64,000 nucleotides of DNA from Paraburkholderia sp. BCC1885 (GCF_900996235.1 NZ_CAAJGM010000252.1:1-64000); one strand, 5' to 3'. Shown: positions 51,520-61,498, counted from the first letter of the stretch. The notes: generated from the letters alone by a model not told the origin. Numbers and translations: made by a program.

Positions 51520-52295
51520 GGAAGCGAATCGACGTTTTGCGATTGCGGCTCGAGTTGAGCGCTGGTGCGGCCGAAGCGGCGTTCGCGCTCCGCATAGGAA
51601 TCGATCGCGTGGCGCAGCGCCTCGGCGTCGAAATCCGGCCAGAAGGTGTCGGTGAAGTAGAACTCGGTGTAGGCGAGTTGCCAGAGCAGGAAATTGCTGA
51701 TGCGCTGCTCGCCGCCGGTACGGATGAACAGATCGGGTTCCGGCGCGTAGGCCATGGCGAGATGCTCGGCGAACGATTCCTCGCTGATCTCGACGGCTTC
51801 GCCCGCCAGCGCCGACTGCTCGGCCAGCTTGCGGGTCGCCTGCATGATGTCCCAGCGGCCGCCGTAGTTGGCGGCGATGGTCAGGGTGAGACGGGTATTG
51901 CGGGCGGTTTTGGTCTCGGCGCGGCGGATCAGGTCCTGGATGCGCTTGTCGAACATCGCCAGGTCGCCGACCACGCGCAGGCGAATGCCATTGGCGTGCA
52001 GCTTGCCGACTTCACGCTCAAGCGCCGTCACGAACAGGCGCATGAGGAACGACACTTCGTCGTTCGGACGGCGCCAGTTTTCGGAGCTGAAGGCAAACAG
52101 CGTCAGATATTCGACGCCGGAACGCGCGCACGCTTCGACGGCGGCACGCACCGCGTCGACGCCGCGTGTATGGCCTGCCACGCGCGGCAGGCGGCGCTGC
52201 GTTGCCCAACGGCCGTTGCCGTCCATGATGATCGCGATATGTCGCGGCACCGCCGCGACATCAGGTACGCGAACGGTTGAGCTGGTATAGGTCAT
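51513..52295 (-). CDS. uppS: Undecaprenyl diphosphate synthase
   Basis: A 260-residue cis-prenyltransferase that makes the lipid carrier for peptidoglycan and LPS. The catalytic Asp is in IAIIMDGNGRWA, and the conserved GHTRGVDAVRAAVEAC, LTLFAFSSENWRRP, and DLFIRTGGEQRISNFLLWQL blocks follow. The last has the Arg residues that bind pyrophosphate. The length is normal. It lies 63 bases after frr. Confidence 0.98.
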   Translation of the reverse strand: MTYTSSTVRVPDVAAVPRHIAIIMDGNGRWATQRRLPRVAGHTRGVDAVRAAVEACARSGVEYLTLFAFSSENWRRPNDEVSFLMRLFVTALEREVGKLHANGIRLRVVGDLAMFDKRIQDLIRRAETKTARNTRLTLTIAANYGGRWDIMQATRKLAEQSALAGEAVEISEESFAEHLAMAYAPEPDLFIRTGGEQRISNFLLWQLAYTEFYFTDTFWPDFDAEALRHAIDSYAERERRFGRTSAQLEPQSQNVDSLPC

Positions 52296-52358
52296 GGCCG
52301 TTGGGACAGTGACTGCAAAAAAAGAAGTAAAGACCTGAAGATGCTGAGCCTGGCGGCC

Positions 52359-52919
52359 TCAGACCGTCATGATCTCGGCTTCTTTGGTCGTCACGAGCTT
52401 GTCGATTTCCGACACGAACTTGTCCGTCAGCTTCTGGACGTCGTCGCCGGCACGACGCTCGTCGTCTTCGGAGATTTCTTTGTCTTTCACGAGCTTCTTC
52501 AGTTGCTCGTTCGCATCGCGACGCAGATTGCGCACCGCGATCTTGGCCGTTTCGGCTTCGCTGCGGGCAACCTTGGTCAGCTCGCGGCGGCGCTCTTCGG
52601 TCAGCGCGGGCATCGGCACGCGGATCACGTCGCCCTGGGTGGCCGGGTTCAGGCCGAGATCGGAGTCGCGAATCGCCTTTTCGACGACCGGCACCATCTT
52701 CTTTTCCCACGGCTGCACGCCGATGGTACGGGCATCGATCAGCGTCAGGTTCGCAACCTGCGAGATCGGCACCGGCGAGCCGTAATAATCGACCTGGATG
52801 TGATCGAGCAGGCCCGTGTGCGCACGGCCCGTGCGGATCTTCGACAGATCGTTCTTGAACGCGTCGATGGAGCGCTGCATCTTCTGCTCGACGCCCTTCC
52901 TGATATCAGCCACAGACAT
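52359..52919 (-). CDS. frr: Ribosome recycling factor
   Basis: A 186-residue protein that splits the post-termination ribosome together with EF-G. The tRNA-mimic shape is encoded by LSKIRTGRAHTGLLDHIQVD, YYGSPVPISQVANLTLIDAR and the C-terminal helix with EQLKKLVKDKEISEDDERRA. The length is standard. pyrH lies 98 bases upstream. Confidence 0.98.
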   Translation of the reverse strand: MSVADIRKGVEQKMQRSIDAFKNDLSKIRTGRAHTGLLDHIQVDYYGSPVPISQVANLTLIDARTIGVQPWEKKMVPVVEKAIRDSDLGLNPATQGDVIRVPMPALTEERRRELTKVARSEAETAKIAVRNLRRDANEQLKKLVKDKEISEDDERRAGDDVQKLTDKFVSEIDKLVTTKEAEIMTV

Positions 52920-53017
52920 TTTTAAACCTCCGAACCTTCAAAACGGTGCGAGCCGGCCTGCGCGCGTTCAGCGGCGGCCCGGGCCCGCGTTAAAGCCCAC
53001 GTTATGTGAACGAGAGT

Positions 53018-53731
53018 TTACACGTGGACGAGCGTACCCTCGTCCTCGCCTTGCACAATGCGCTTTAGCGCACCCGGTTTGACAATCGAGAACACGCGGA
53101 TCGGCAGTTTCTGGTCGCGGCACAGCGCGAACGCCGTCGCGTCCATGACCTGCAGATTGCGGCCGATGGCTTCGTCGAAGCTAATGGTCGTGTAACGGGT
53201 GGCCGTGGGGTCTTTCTTGGGGTCGGCGGAATACACGCCGTCCACCTTGGTGGCCTTCAGCACGACTTCCGCGCCGACTTCCGAACCGCGCAGCGCGGCC
53301 GCCGTATCCGTCGTGAAGAACGGATTGCCGGTGCCCGCCGCGAAAATCACGACCTTGCCTTCTTCGAGCTGGCGGATCGCGCGGGGGCGGATATACGGCT
53401 CGACCACCTGGTCCATGCGCAGCGCCGACTGCACGCGCGCCTCGATGCCGGCGTGGCGCATCGCGTCCTGCAGCGCCAGCGCGTTCATCATGGTGGCGAG
53501 CATCCCCATGTAATCGGCTGTGGCGCGGTCCATGCCCGCCGCACCGCCCGCCACGCCACGGAAAATATTGCCGCCACCGATCACAACGGCCAGTTGCGTG
53601 CCGAGGCGCACGACCTCGGCCACGTCCGCCACCATTCTTTCGATCGTCGCGCGATTAATGCCAAAGGCATCATCGCCCATCAGAGCTTCACCGGAGAGTT
53701 TGAGGAGGACGCGTTTATAGGCTGTGGGCAT
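53018..53731 (-). CDS. pyrH: UMP kinase
   Basis: A 237-residue amino-acid-kinase fold enzyme that makes UDP. It begins YKRVLLKLSGEALMG and contains VVIGGGNIFRGVAG, DYMGMLATMMNALALQDAM and FAAGTGNPFFTTDTAAALR. The ATG at 53731 (MPTAYKRVLLK) is preferred; the open frame upstream to 53830 lacks conservation. There are 221 bases to tsf with no gene. Confidence 0.98.
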   Translation of the reverse strand: MPTAYKRVLLKLSGEALMGDDAFGINRATIERMVADVAEVVRLGTQLAVVIGGGNIFRGVAGGAAGMDRATADYMGMLATMMNALALQDAMRHAGIEARVQSALRMDQVVEPYIRPRAIRQLEEGKVVIFAAGTGNPFFTTDTAAALRGSEVGAEVVLKATKVDGVYSADPKKDPTATRYTTISFDEAIGRNLQVMDATAFALCRDQKLPIRVFSIVKPGALKRIVQGEDEGTLVHV

Positions 53732-53952
53732 AGGGATATCCAGATCGCGCAGAACAGGGCAACAACAAGGAGCTAACTGTAGGGGTGAAATGCTGATTCG
53801 GGCAAGCGTCGCCAAATTGACGAACCCCAAGGTTCGCCAGAGGCGGCTGCGCGGCGAGGGTCAACCCGCAGGCAGCCTTGCGGCGCCGCCGACCGCGGCA
53901 GGATCTTGCCCCGCCGCGGGTCCAACGGTATTGCGGTAAAGCAAGGCAATGC

Positions 53953-54834
53953 TTATTGCTGCTTTGCAGCAGCCACTTGCGCGGCCACTTCTGCTGCGAA
54001 GTCGTCCTGCTTCTTCTCGATGCCTTCGCCGACCACGAACAGCGCGAACTTCTGCACGCTCGAGCCTGCTGCCTTCAGCATCTGCTCGATGGTCTGCTTG
54101 TCGTTCTTAACGAACGTCTGGTTCAGCAGCGAGACTTCCTTCAGATACTTCTGCACGCTGCCTTCGACCATCTTGGCGACGATTTCAGCCGGCTTGCCCG
54201 ATTCGGCGGCCTTCTGTTCGGCAATGCTGCGTTCCTTGGCGATCAGGTCTGCCGGGACGTCGTCCGACGACAGCGAAACCGGCTTCATGGCCGCGATGTG
54301 CATGGCCACGTCCTTGCCGACCTGCTCGTCCGCGCCGGTGTATTCGACCAGCACGCCGATGCGCGTGCCGTGCAGGTACGCCGCCAGCTTGTTGGCGGTG
54401 TCGAAACGCACGAAACGGCGGATCGACAGGTTTTCGCCGATCTTGCCGACCAGTGCCAGACGCACTGCGTCGACCGTCGAGCCGTCCAGCGGCAGTGCGG
54501 CCAGCGCGGCGACGTCAGCCGGGTTTTGCTGGGCGACCAGTTCGGCGATCTGCTTGGAGAAAGCCAGGAAGTCGTCGTTCTTCGAGACGAAGTCGGTTTC
54601 GCAGTTCAGTTCGACGATTGCGCCGACGTTGCCGCCGATGAACGACGAGATCACGCCTTCAGCCGTAACGCGCGACGCAGCCTTGCTGGCCTTGTTGCCG
54701 AGCTTCACGCGCAGCAGTTCTTCAGCGCGCTCCATGTCGCCGTCGGCTTCCGTCAGCGCCTTCTTGCATTCCATCATCGGCGCATCGGTCTTTGCGCGCA
54801 GTTCTGCAACCATGCTTGCGGTAATTGCCGCCAT
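53953..54834 (-). CDS. tsf: Elongation factor Ts
   Basis: A 293-residue factor that reloads EF-Tu with GTP. It begins MAAITASMVAELRAKTDAPM and has the EF-Tu contact sequence TDAPMMECKKALTEADGDME and the core IVELNCETDFVSKNDDFLAF. Two ATG codons lie in a row at 54837 and 54834; 54834 has better spacing from AGGAG. It follows rpsB with a hairpin in between. Confidence 0.98.
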   Translation of the reverse strand: MAAITASMVAELRAKTDAPMMECKKALTEADGDMERAEELLRVKLGNKASKAASRVTAEGVISSFIGGNVGAIVELNCETDFVSKNDDFLAFSKQIAELVAQQNPADVAALAALPLDGSTVDAVRLALVGKIGENLSIRRFVRFDTANKLAAYLHGTRIGVLVEYTGADEQVGKDVAMHIAAMKPVSLSSDDVPADLIAKERSIAEQKAAESGKPAEIVAKMVEGSVQKYLKEVSLLNQTFVKNDKQTIEQMLKAAGSSVQKFALFVVGEGIEKKQDDFAAEVAAQVAAAKQQ

Positions 54835-54949
54835 CATTCGCTCCTAAAGTCTGTCTTTCACACACCGCCCGCACTTCGATGCCGGCGGCAAGAATTCGTT
54901 TCCGCGCCGCGCGAATTTTTCTCGCGCCCGCGCCGGGTGTCACGACTTA

Positions 54950-54982
54950 AAAAAAGGGGGCCTGTAGAAAGCCCCCTTTTTT
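54950..54982. terminator. Bidirectional-type hairpin between rpsB and tsf
   Basis: The arms AAAAAAGGGGGC and GCCCCCTTTTTT pair exactly around a 9-base loop, giving a T-run on either strand. It is 18 bases after the rpsB stop. It probably reduces read-through from rpsB into tsf, setting the lower expression of tsf relative to the ribosomal protein. Confidence 0.88.
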
Positions 54983-55000
54983 GCCGGACACGGGGCAGCT

Positions 55001-55753
55001 TTACGCTTCCGCGTTGACCTCGACGAACTCGTCGCCTTCACCGCCACGTGCAGCCTGCACCACTTCGTTGACCGCGTTCGCACGGCCTTCGAGGATCGCG
55101 TCGGCCACGCCTTGCGTGTACAGGGCGACCGCCTTGCTGGCGTCGTCGTTACCCGGGATCACGTAGTCGATGCCTTCCGGCGAGTGGTTCGTGTCGACCA
55201 CGGCGATGACCGGCACGCCGAGCTTGTTGGCTTCGGTGACAGCAATCTTGTGGTAACCGACGTCGACCACGAAAATTGCGTCCGGAATGCCGCCCATGTC
55301 CTTCACGCCGCCAATCGACTTTTGCAGCTTGGCGATTTCACGTTCGAACAGAAGCGCTTCCTTCTTGCTCATGCGTTCCGTTTCACCGGCTTCCAGCGCT
55401 GCTTCCATGTCTTTCAGGCGCTTGATCGAAACCTTCAGCGTCTTGAAGTTGGTCAGCATGCCGCCGAGCCAGCGTGCGTTGACGAACGGCATGCCAGCGC
55501 GTTGTGCCTCTTCGGCGATCGTGTCACGCGATTGACGCTTCGTGCCGACGAACAGGATCGTGCCGCGATTGGCTGCCAGCTGACGCACATACTTCAGTGC
55601 GTCGTTGTACATCGGCAGCGTCTTTTCGAGGTTGATGATGTGAATCTTGTTGCGATGACCGAAAATGAAGGGGGCCATCTTCGGGTTCCAGAAGCGCGTT
55701 TGGTGACCGAAGTGGACACCTGCTTCCAGCATTTGACGCATGGTAACTGCCAT
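55001..55753 (-). CDS. rpsB: 30S ribosomal protein S2
   Basis: A 250-residue protein of the small ribosomal subunit. It begins MAVTMRQMLEAGVHFGHQTR, with RFWNPKMAPFIFGHRNKIHI, INLEKTLPMYNDALKYVRQL and the conserved GGIPDAIFVVDVGYHKIAV and DTNHSPEGIDYVIPGNDDA. It heads the rpsB-tsf-pyrH-frr-uppS-cdsA run and has a strong promoter at 55968-55997. Confidence 0.99.
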   Translation of the reverse strand: MAVTMRQMLEAGVHFGHQTRFWNPKMAPFIFGHRNKIHIINLEKTLPMYNDALKYVRQLAANRGTILFVGTKRQSRDTIAEEAQRAGMPFVNARWLGGMLTNFKTLKVSIKRLKDMEAALEAGETERMSKKEALLFEREIAKLQKSIGGVKDMGGIPDAIFVVDVGYHKIAVTEANKLGVPVIAVVDTNHSPEGIDYVIPGNDDASKAVALYTQGVADAILEGRANAVNEVVQAARGGEGDEFVEVNAEA

Positions 55754-56130
55754 GAAAATCTCCGCTAGGGTTGGGTCTTAAGCCGGCTGCCGTATCGGCC
55801 GCGCCGTTTTCGCCTGCTGCGAAAACCTGACGCGGCCAACACCCTGGGTGCTGCCGGCTTGCGAGTCATTCCTGTAGCGCGGACAATCGGAAAGAAATCA
55901 GACACGACTATCCGCTACAGGCCAGCCTCTCCACAAAACTGAATAATGTGGATCGACTTAGCCAGAGATTATAGCACGTGACTATCGGTAGACTCAACCT
56001 GCCCGGCCGCCCCGAATCGAGGCCACGGTTGCGCCTGCCGGTGACCGGCGGCCCATCGCCCTCTCAAAACCCTGCGAACGCAGGAATATGGTGCGATAAT
56101 CTTTAAATAATCGCATTTCAGGCCCGACTC
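55754..56130. other. rpsB leader and divergent rpsB/map intergenic region
   Basis: 377 bases with no credible gene. From the rpsB promoter the leader is about 210 bases long, as is usual for rpsB, where S2 is known to regulate its own mRNA. It contains GC-rich inverted segments around 55783-55860 (GCCGGCTGCC and its partners), but the fold was not worked out. On the plus strand GATAAT (56095-56100) with TGC before it is an extended -10 candidate for map. Confidence 0.6.
55968..55997 (-). promoter_or_regulatory. rpsB operon promoter
   Basis: On the minus strand TTGAGT (55992-55997), an 18-base spacer and a consensus TATAAT (55968-55973) form a strong sigma-70 promoter, about 215 bases before the rpsB start. 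It probably drives rpsB and, past the hairpin, the downstream genes. Confidence 0.8.
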
Positions 56131-56955
56131 ATGGCTATTACGCTCAAAAACGAACACGATATCGCGCAAATGCGCGTCGCCTGCCGCCTTGCAAGCGAAG
56201 TGCTCGACTACATCACGCCGTTCGTCACCGCCGGCATCACCACCGGCGAGCTCGACCGTCTGTGTCACGAATACATGCTGAAGGAACAGGGCACGGTGCC
56301 GGCGCCGCTGAACTATCAGCCGCCCGGCTACCCGCCCTATCCGAAGGCCACCTGCATTTCGGTCAACGACGTGATCTGTCACGGCATTCCGGGCGACAAG
56401 ACGCTCAAGAACGGCGACGCCCTGAATATCGACGTCACCGTGATCAAGAACGGCTATTTCGGCGACACGAGCCGCATGTTCATCGTCGGCGAAGGCTCGA
56501 TTCTGGCGAAGCGGCTGGTGCAGACCACCTTCGAATGCATGTGGCTCGGCATCGACCAGGTGCGCCCGGGCGCGCATCTCGGCGACATCGGCCACGCCAT
56601 CCAGCGTCATGCCGAGGGCCAGGGCTACAGCGTGGTGCGCGAATATTGCGGCCACGGCATCAGCACGGTGTTCCACGAAGACCCGCAGATCCTGCATTAC
56701 GGCCGTCCCGGCACCGGTTTCGAACTGCAGGCGGGCATGATCTTCACGATTGAGCCGATGATCAACGCCGGCCGGCGCGATATCCGCACCATGCCGGATC
56801 AGTGGACCGTGAAAACCAAGGACCGCAGCCTGTCAGCGCAGTGGGAGCACACGGTGCTCGTCACCGAAAGCGGCTATGAGGTGCTGACTGTCTCGGCCGG
56901 CACGCCGGCGCGTCCGCCGGTCGTGGCCTCTGCCGCCGCGGCCACCACGGCCTGA
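56131..56955 (+). CDS. map: Methionine aminopeptidase type I
   Basis: A 274-residue enzyme that removes the initiator Met from nascent proteins. The metal ligands appear in DALNIDVTVIKNGYFGDTSR (two Asp), CGHGISTVFHEDPQIL (His), FTIEPMINAG (Glu) and SAQWEHTVLVT (Glu). The end is a short Ala/Pro tail. It is divergent from rpsB, a conserved arrangement. glnD follows after 29 bases. Confidence 0.98.
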   Translation: MAITLKNEHDIAQMRVACRLASEVLDYITPFVTAGITTGELDRLCHEYMLKEQGTVPAPLNYQPPGYPPYPKATCISVNDVICHGIPGDKTLKNGDALNIDVTVIKNGYFGDTSRMFIVGEGSILAKRLVQTTFECMWLGIDQVRPGAHLGDIGHAIQRHAEGQGYSVVREYCGHGISTVFHEDPQILHYGRPGTGFELQAGMIFTIEPMINAGRRDIRTMPDQWTVKTKDRSLSAQWEHTVLVTESGYEVLTVSAGTPARPPVVASAAAATTA

Positions 56956-56984
56956 CGGTCCTGAGTTCCCACTCGCGCGCGCCC

Positions 56985-59564
56985 ATGAGCAGTGTTCCAG
57001 CCGTTCCCGTTTCCGACGCGACATCGCTCAAGGCGGACTACAAGGTGGCCAAAGCCAGGTTGCTGGAACGCTTCAAGCTCGCCACCAACGTCGAATCGTT
57101 GATGGGGGCGCTCGCGCGCGCGACCGACGAATCGCTGCGCGCCGCCTGGAACGCCTGCGACCTGCCGCCCTCGCTCGCGCTGCTGGCAGTCGGCGGCTAT
57201 GGGCGCGGCGAGCTCGCGCCGCATTCGGATATCGACATCCTCGTGCTGCTGCCCGACCATCCGGTGGCGCATCTGGAGGCGCGCATCGAGCGCTTTATCA
57301 GTCTCGCGTGGGACCTGGGGCTGGAACTCGGCAGTAGCGTGCGCTCCGTCGCGCAGTGTCTCGAAGAAGCCGCCAACGACGTCACCGTGCGCACCTCGCT
57401 GCTGGAAGCGCGCCGCATCACCGGCAGCAAGACGCTGTTCGAAGACTTCGCGCAACGCTATCGCGAGGCGCTCGATCCGCGCACCTTCTTCCAGGCCAAA
57501 GTGCTGGAAATGCGCCAGCGGCACGCCAAGTTCCAGGACACGCCATACGCGCTCGAACCGAACATCAAGGAAAGCCCGGGCGGCCTGCGCGACCTGCAAC
57601 TGATCCTGTGGGTGACCCAGGCGGCCGGTTTCGGCAGCAGCTGGCACGAACTGGAAACGCGCGGCCTGATTACCGAGCGCGAAGCCCGCGAGCTGGAGCG
57701 CAACGAGGGTTTTCTCAAAGCGCTGCGCGCGCGCCTGCACGTGATTGCCGGGCGGCGCCAGGACATCCTCGTATTCGACCTGCAGACCGCGGTGGCCGAG
57801 AGCTTCGGCTACAAGCCGACCGCCACCAAGCGTGCCAGCGAACAGCTGATGCGTCGCTACTACTGGGCGGCCAAGGCGGTCACCCAACTGGCGACGATCC
57901 TGATCCAGAACATCGAGGCGCAATTATTCCCGGACACAAGCGGCATTACGCGCGTGCTGTCGGCGCGCTTCGTCGAAAAGCAGGGCATGCTGGAAATCGC
58001 CCGTGACGACGTGTTCGAGCGCGAGCCGAACGCCATCCTCGAAGCGTTTCTGCTGTACGAGCTGACGCCCGGCGTGAAGGGCCTGTCCGCGCGCACGCTG
58101 CGGGCCATCTACAACGCCCGCGACCTGATGAACCAGCACTGGCGCCGCGATCCGGAAAACCGGCGCCTGTTCATGGAAATCCTCAAGCAGCCGGCCGGTA
58201 TCACCCACGCCCTGCGGCTGATGAACCAGACCAGCGTGCTGGGGCGCTACCTGCTGAATTTCCGCCGCATCGTCGGCCAGATGCAACACGACCTGTACCA
58301 CGTCTACACGGTCGACCAGCACATCCTGATGGTGCTGCGCAACCTGCGCCGTTTTACGGTGGCCGAGCACGCCCACGAATACCCGTTCTGCAGCCAGCTG
58401 ATCGCCAACTTCGAGCGCCCATGGGTGCTGTACGTGGCGGCGCTGTTCCATGACATCGCCAAAGGCCGCGGCGGCGATCACTCGGCGCTCGGCATGGCCG
58501 ATACGCGCCGTTTCTGCCGCGAACACGGCATGGACAACGAAGACGGCGAACTGGCCGTGTGGCTGGTTCAGCAGCATCTGACGATGAGCCAGGTCGCGCA
58601 GAAGCAGGACACCAGCGACCCGGAAGTGGTCAAGCGGTTTGCCGAACTGGTCGGCACCGAACGGCGCCTGACGGCGCTCTACCTCCTGACCGTCGCCGAC
58701 ATTCGCGGCACCAGCCCGAAAGTGTGGAACGGCTGGAAGGGCAAGCTGCTCGAAGACCTTTACCGGTCGACGCTGGCCGTGCTCGGCGGCGCGCGTCCCG
58801 ACGCGCATTCCGAACTGAAGTCGCGCCAGGAAGAGGCGCTCGCGCTGCTGCGACTCGAAACGGTGCCGGAAAATGCCCATGAAGCGCTATGGGACAAGCT
58901 CGACGTCGGCTACTTCCTGCGGCACGACGCGGCGGACATCGCGTGGCAGACGCGCGTGCTGCATCGCCATGTCGAAACGCCCACGCCGATCGTGCGGGCT
59001 CGCCCGTCGCCGGTCGGCGCAGCCTTGCAGGTGCTGGTCTACGTGAAGGACCGCCCTGACCTGTTTGCCGGCATTTGCGCGTATTTCGACAAAAACGGGC
59101 TGTCGGTTCTCGATGCCCGCGTCAGCACGACCCGCCACGGTTATGCGCTGGACAACTTCATCGTCCAGCACACCGAGGACGACGTGCATTACCGCGACAT
59201 CGCCAATCTGGTCGAACAGGAACTGACCGCGCGCCTCACGGCGGACGGCACCCTGCTGCCGGACCCGTCGAAGGGGCGCCTGTCGCGCCTGTCGCGGACC
59301 TTCCCTGTTACGCCGCGCGTCGACCTTCGGGCCGACGAACGCGGCCAGTACTACATCCTGTCCGTGTCGGCGAACGACCGGCCAGGCCTTCTTTATTCGG
59401 TCGCGCGCGTGCTGGCCGAGCATCAGGTCGGCGTCCAATCGGCGCGGATCAATACGCTCGGCGAACGCGTAGAGGACGTGTTCCTGCTGGACGGACGCGG
59501 CCTCTCGGACAACCGCCTGCAAATTCAGGTCGAAACCGAACTGCTGCGCGCGATCGCAGTGTGA
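56985..59564 (+). CDS. glnD: PII uridylyltransferase / uridylyl-removing enzyme
   Basis: An 859-residue sensor of glutamine. It uridylylates PII when nitrogen is scarce and reverses this when glutamine is high. The N-terminal nucleotidyltransferase has VGGYGRGELAPHSDIDILVL (about 68-87). The HD domain has the metal ligands in LFHDIAKGRGGDHSALG (about 490). Two ACT domains fill the last 190 residues (VLVYVKDRPDLFAGICAYFD and LSVSANDRPGLLYSVARVL). The length is normal and the frame intact. Confidence 0.98.
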   Translation: MSSVPAVPVSDATSLKADYKVAKARLLERFKLATNVESLMGALARATDESLRAAWNACDLPPSLALLAVGGYGRGELAPHSDIDILVLLPDHPVAHLEARIERFISLAWDLGLELGSSVRSVAQCLEEAANDVTVRTSLLEARRITGSKTLFEDFAQRYREALDPRTFFQAKVLEMRQRHAKFQDTPYALEPNIKESPGGLRDLQLILWVTQAAGFGSSWHELETRGLITEREARELERNEGFLKALRARLHVIAGRRQDILVFDLQTAVAESFGYKPTATKRASEQLMRRYYWAAKAVTQLATILIQNIEAQLFPDTSGITRVLSARFVEKQGMLEIARDDVFEREPNAILEAFLLYELTPGVKGLSARTLRAIYNARDLMNQHWRRDPENRRLFMEILKQPAGITHALRLMNQTSVLGRYLLNFRRIVGQMQHDLYHVYTVDQHILMVLRNLRRFTVAEHAHEYPFCSQLIANFERPWVLYVAALFHDIAKGRGGDHSALGMADTRRFCREHGMDNEDGELAVWLVQQHLTMSQVAQKQDTSDPEVVKRFAELVGTERRLTALYLLTVADIRGTSPKVWNGWKGKLLEDLYRSTLAVLGGARPDAHSELKSRQEEALALLRLETVPENAHEALWDKLDVGYFLRHDAADIAWQTRVLHRHVETPTPIVRARPSPVGAALQVLVYVKDRPDLFAGICAYFDKNGLSVLDARVSTTRHGYALDNFIVQHTEDDVHYRDIANLVEQELTARLTADGTLLPDPSKGRLSRLSRTFPVTPRVDLRADERGQYYILSVSANDRPGLLYSVARVLAEHQVGVQSARINTLGERVEDVFLLDGRGLSDNRLQIQVETELLRAIAV

Positions 59565-59570
59565 GATTCC

Positions 59571-61433
59571 ATGCGAGTCAAATTGACAGCCAAGCATCCG
59601 CGCTCGGGTTCGTCCGAACGCGCCCCTGTTCGCTCGGGTAGTACGACCGCGCGCAAGCCGACCCGCCCCCACGGGCCACGGCCCGCCACACCGGATGCCG
59701 GTGCGCGCGAACGGGCGCCGGGCGGTGCCGGCAAGCGGCCGGCGGGTAAGCCCGCGGGCGCGAGTGGCGACACCGGCCGCACGCCAGCCGGCGCACGTCC
59801 CGCACGTCCCGAGGGCTCGTTTTCGCGGCAACGCGATGCAGGCGGCTCCGATGGTCCGCGCCGCGCCCCGTCGGACCGGCCACCGCGCCGTGATGGCGAT
59901 GCGGGTGCGCCGCGAAAGTTTGACGGCGAACGGGGCGAACGTGCGCCGCGCCGCGAGGGATTCACCGGCGCACCGCGCCGGGCCGAAGGTGCTGAGCGTA
60001 CTCCGCGCGGCGCGGCGGGAGATCGTGGCGAGCGCCCGGCCCGCTTTGCGCGCGATGAAAACACGCGGCGGCCGGCAGCCGGCGGCCCACGCGGTCCCAG
60101 CGGCCCGCGTGGCGCGGACGACGCACGCCGTCCCTTCTCCGCTGCCCCGCGCGGCGAACGCCCCGCACGGCGCGATCAGGACGAATCGCGCGGACGCGGT
60201 ACTTCCGAGCGTCCGCGTTTCGGCGCCGAGCGCGCCGGCGCTGAACCGCGCCGCACCTTCGAGCGCGCACCGCGAGATGAAAACGCGGCACGCCGCGGTC
60301 CGGCAGGCGGGCGCGATCAGCGCCCGGCTTCGGGATCTGGCGAACGCGGCGAGCGCTCGTTCGCCACGCCCGTAAAACGGGCCTATGGCGATCGGCCAGA
60401 ACGTGCGCCACGCGACGATCGCGGCACGCGCGCCCCGGCCGCACGCGGCTTCGGCGACCGGCCGCCCTATGCCGAGCGCGGCGGCCGCAGCGACCGCCCG
60501 GATGGCGCACGCGCCCCGCGCAGCAGCGACAAAGCCACTTCCGGCAGCCGCTTCAACGAGCGTCCTGCCCGCAGCGAAAAGCCGCCGCGCAGCACCGCGC
60601 CGGTCGCCCGCCCCGGCCGCCCGGAAGACTCCGCGCCGCGCCCAGCCGCCAATCGCCGCGACCACGACGACGCCCCCGGCACGCTGCGCCTGTCCAAGCT
60701 GATGTCGGAACTCGGCCTGTGTTCGCGCCGCGAAGCCGACGAATGGATCGAAAACGGCTGGGTCAAGGTCGACGGTGAAGTGGTCGACACACTCGGCTCC
60801 AAGGTCCGTCCCGATCAGCGTATCGAGATCGACCCGGCGGCACAGGCCATCCAGGCGCGCCTCGTCACGATCCTGATTCACAAGCCGGTGGGTTATGTCT
60901 CGGGACAGGCGGAAGACGGCTATCAACCCGCCGTTACGCTCGTCACGCCGGATAACCGTTGGGAAGGCGACAATTCCGACATCCGTTTCTCGGTGTCGCA
61001 TCTGCGCCGGCTCGCGCCGGCGGGACGGCTCGACATCGACTCCACCGGCCTGCTGGTGCTGACCCAGGACGGACGGATCGCCAAGCGCCTGATCGGCGGC
61101 CATTCGGAAGTCGAGAAGGAGTACCTGGTTCGCGTGAGCTGGGGCGAGATGACGAGCGAGATCGACAAGCATTTCCCGGCCGAAAGTCTCGAATTGCTGC
61201 GTCACGGCCTGGAACTCGACGACGCGCCGCTCAAGCCCGCCAAGGTGAGCTGGCAGAACGGCGAGCAGCTGCGTTTCGTGCTGCGCGAAGGCAAGAAGCG
61301 GCAAATTCGCCGCATGTGCGAACTGGTCGGTCTGGAAGTGGTGGGCCTGAAACGCGTGCGGATGGGTAGCGTGCCGCTCGGCGCATTGCCGCCGGGTCAG
61401 TGGCGTTATCTCGCATACGACGAGTCGTTCTGA
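59571..61433 (+). CDS. rluB: RluB-type 23S rRNA pseudouridine synthase with long disordered N-terminus
   Basis: A 620-residue protein. The last 250 residues are an RsuA/RluB enzyme: an S4 RNA-binding domain (LRLSKLMSELGLCSRREADE), then the catalytic domain with the active Asp in GRLDIDSTGLLVLTQDG and the C-terminal RQIRRMCELVGLEVVGLKR. The first 370 residues are low complexity, rich in Arg, Gly, Ala, Pro and Asp, with repeated PRR, ERP and RGG-like units, and should be disordered and basic. Extended RluB proteins are known in Burkholderia. The start lies 6 bases after glnD. Confidence 0.95.
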   Translation: MRVKLTAKHPRSGSSERAPVRSGSTTARKPTRPHGPRPATPDAGARERAPGGAGKRPAGKPAGASGDTGRTPAGARPARPEGSFSRQRDAGGSDGPRRAPSDRPPRRDGDAGAPRKFDGERGERAPRREGFTGAPRRAEGAERTPRGAAGDRGERPARFARDENTRRPAAGGPRGPSGPRGADDARRPFSAAPRGERPARRDQDESRGRGTSERPRFGAERAGAEPRRTFERAPRDENAARRGPAGGRDQRPASGSGERGERSFATPVKRAYGDRPERAPRDDRGTRAPAARGFGDRPPYAERGGRSDRPDGARAPRSSDKATSGSRFNERPARSEKPPRSTAPVARPGRPEDSAPRPAANRRDHDDAPGTLRLSKLMSELGLCSRREADEWIENGWVKVDGEVVDTLGSKVRPDQRIEIDPAAQAIQARLVTILIHKPVGYVSGQAEDGYQPAVTLVTPDNRWEGDNSDIRFSVSHLRRLAPAGRLDIDSTGLLVLTQDGRIAKRLIGGHSEVEKEYLVRVSWGEMTSEIDKHFPAESLELLRHGLELDDAPLKPAKVSWQNGEQLRFVLREGKKRQIRRMCELVGLEVVGLKRVRMGSVPLGALPPGQWRYLAYDESF

Positions 61434-61498
61434 GCGCGCGGCGCGATTACCGCGTGCACCAGGCGCCGCGGTATCTTGCAGGCGTCCATGCAAAAAAA

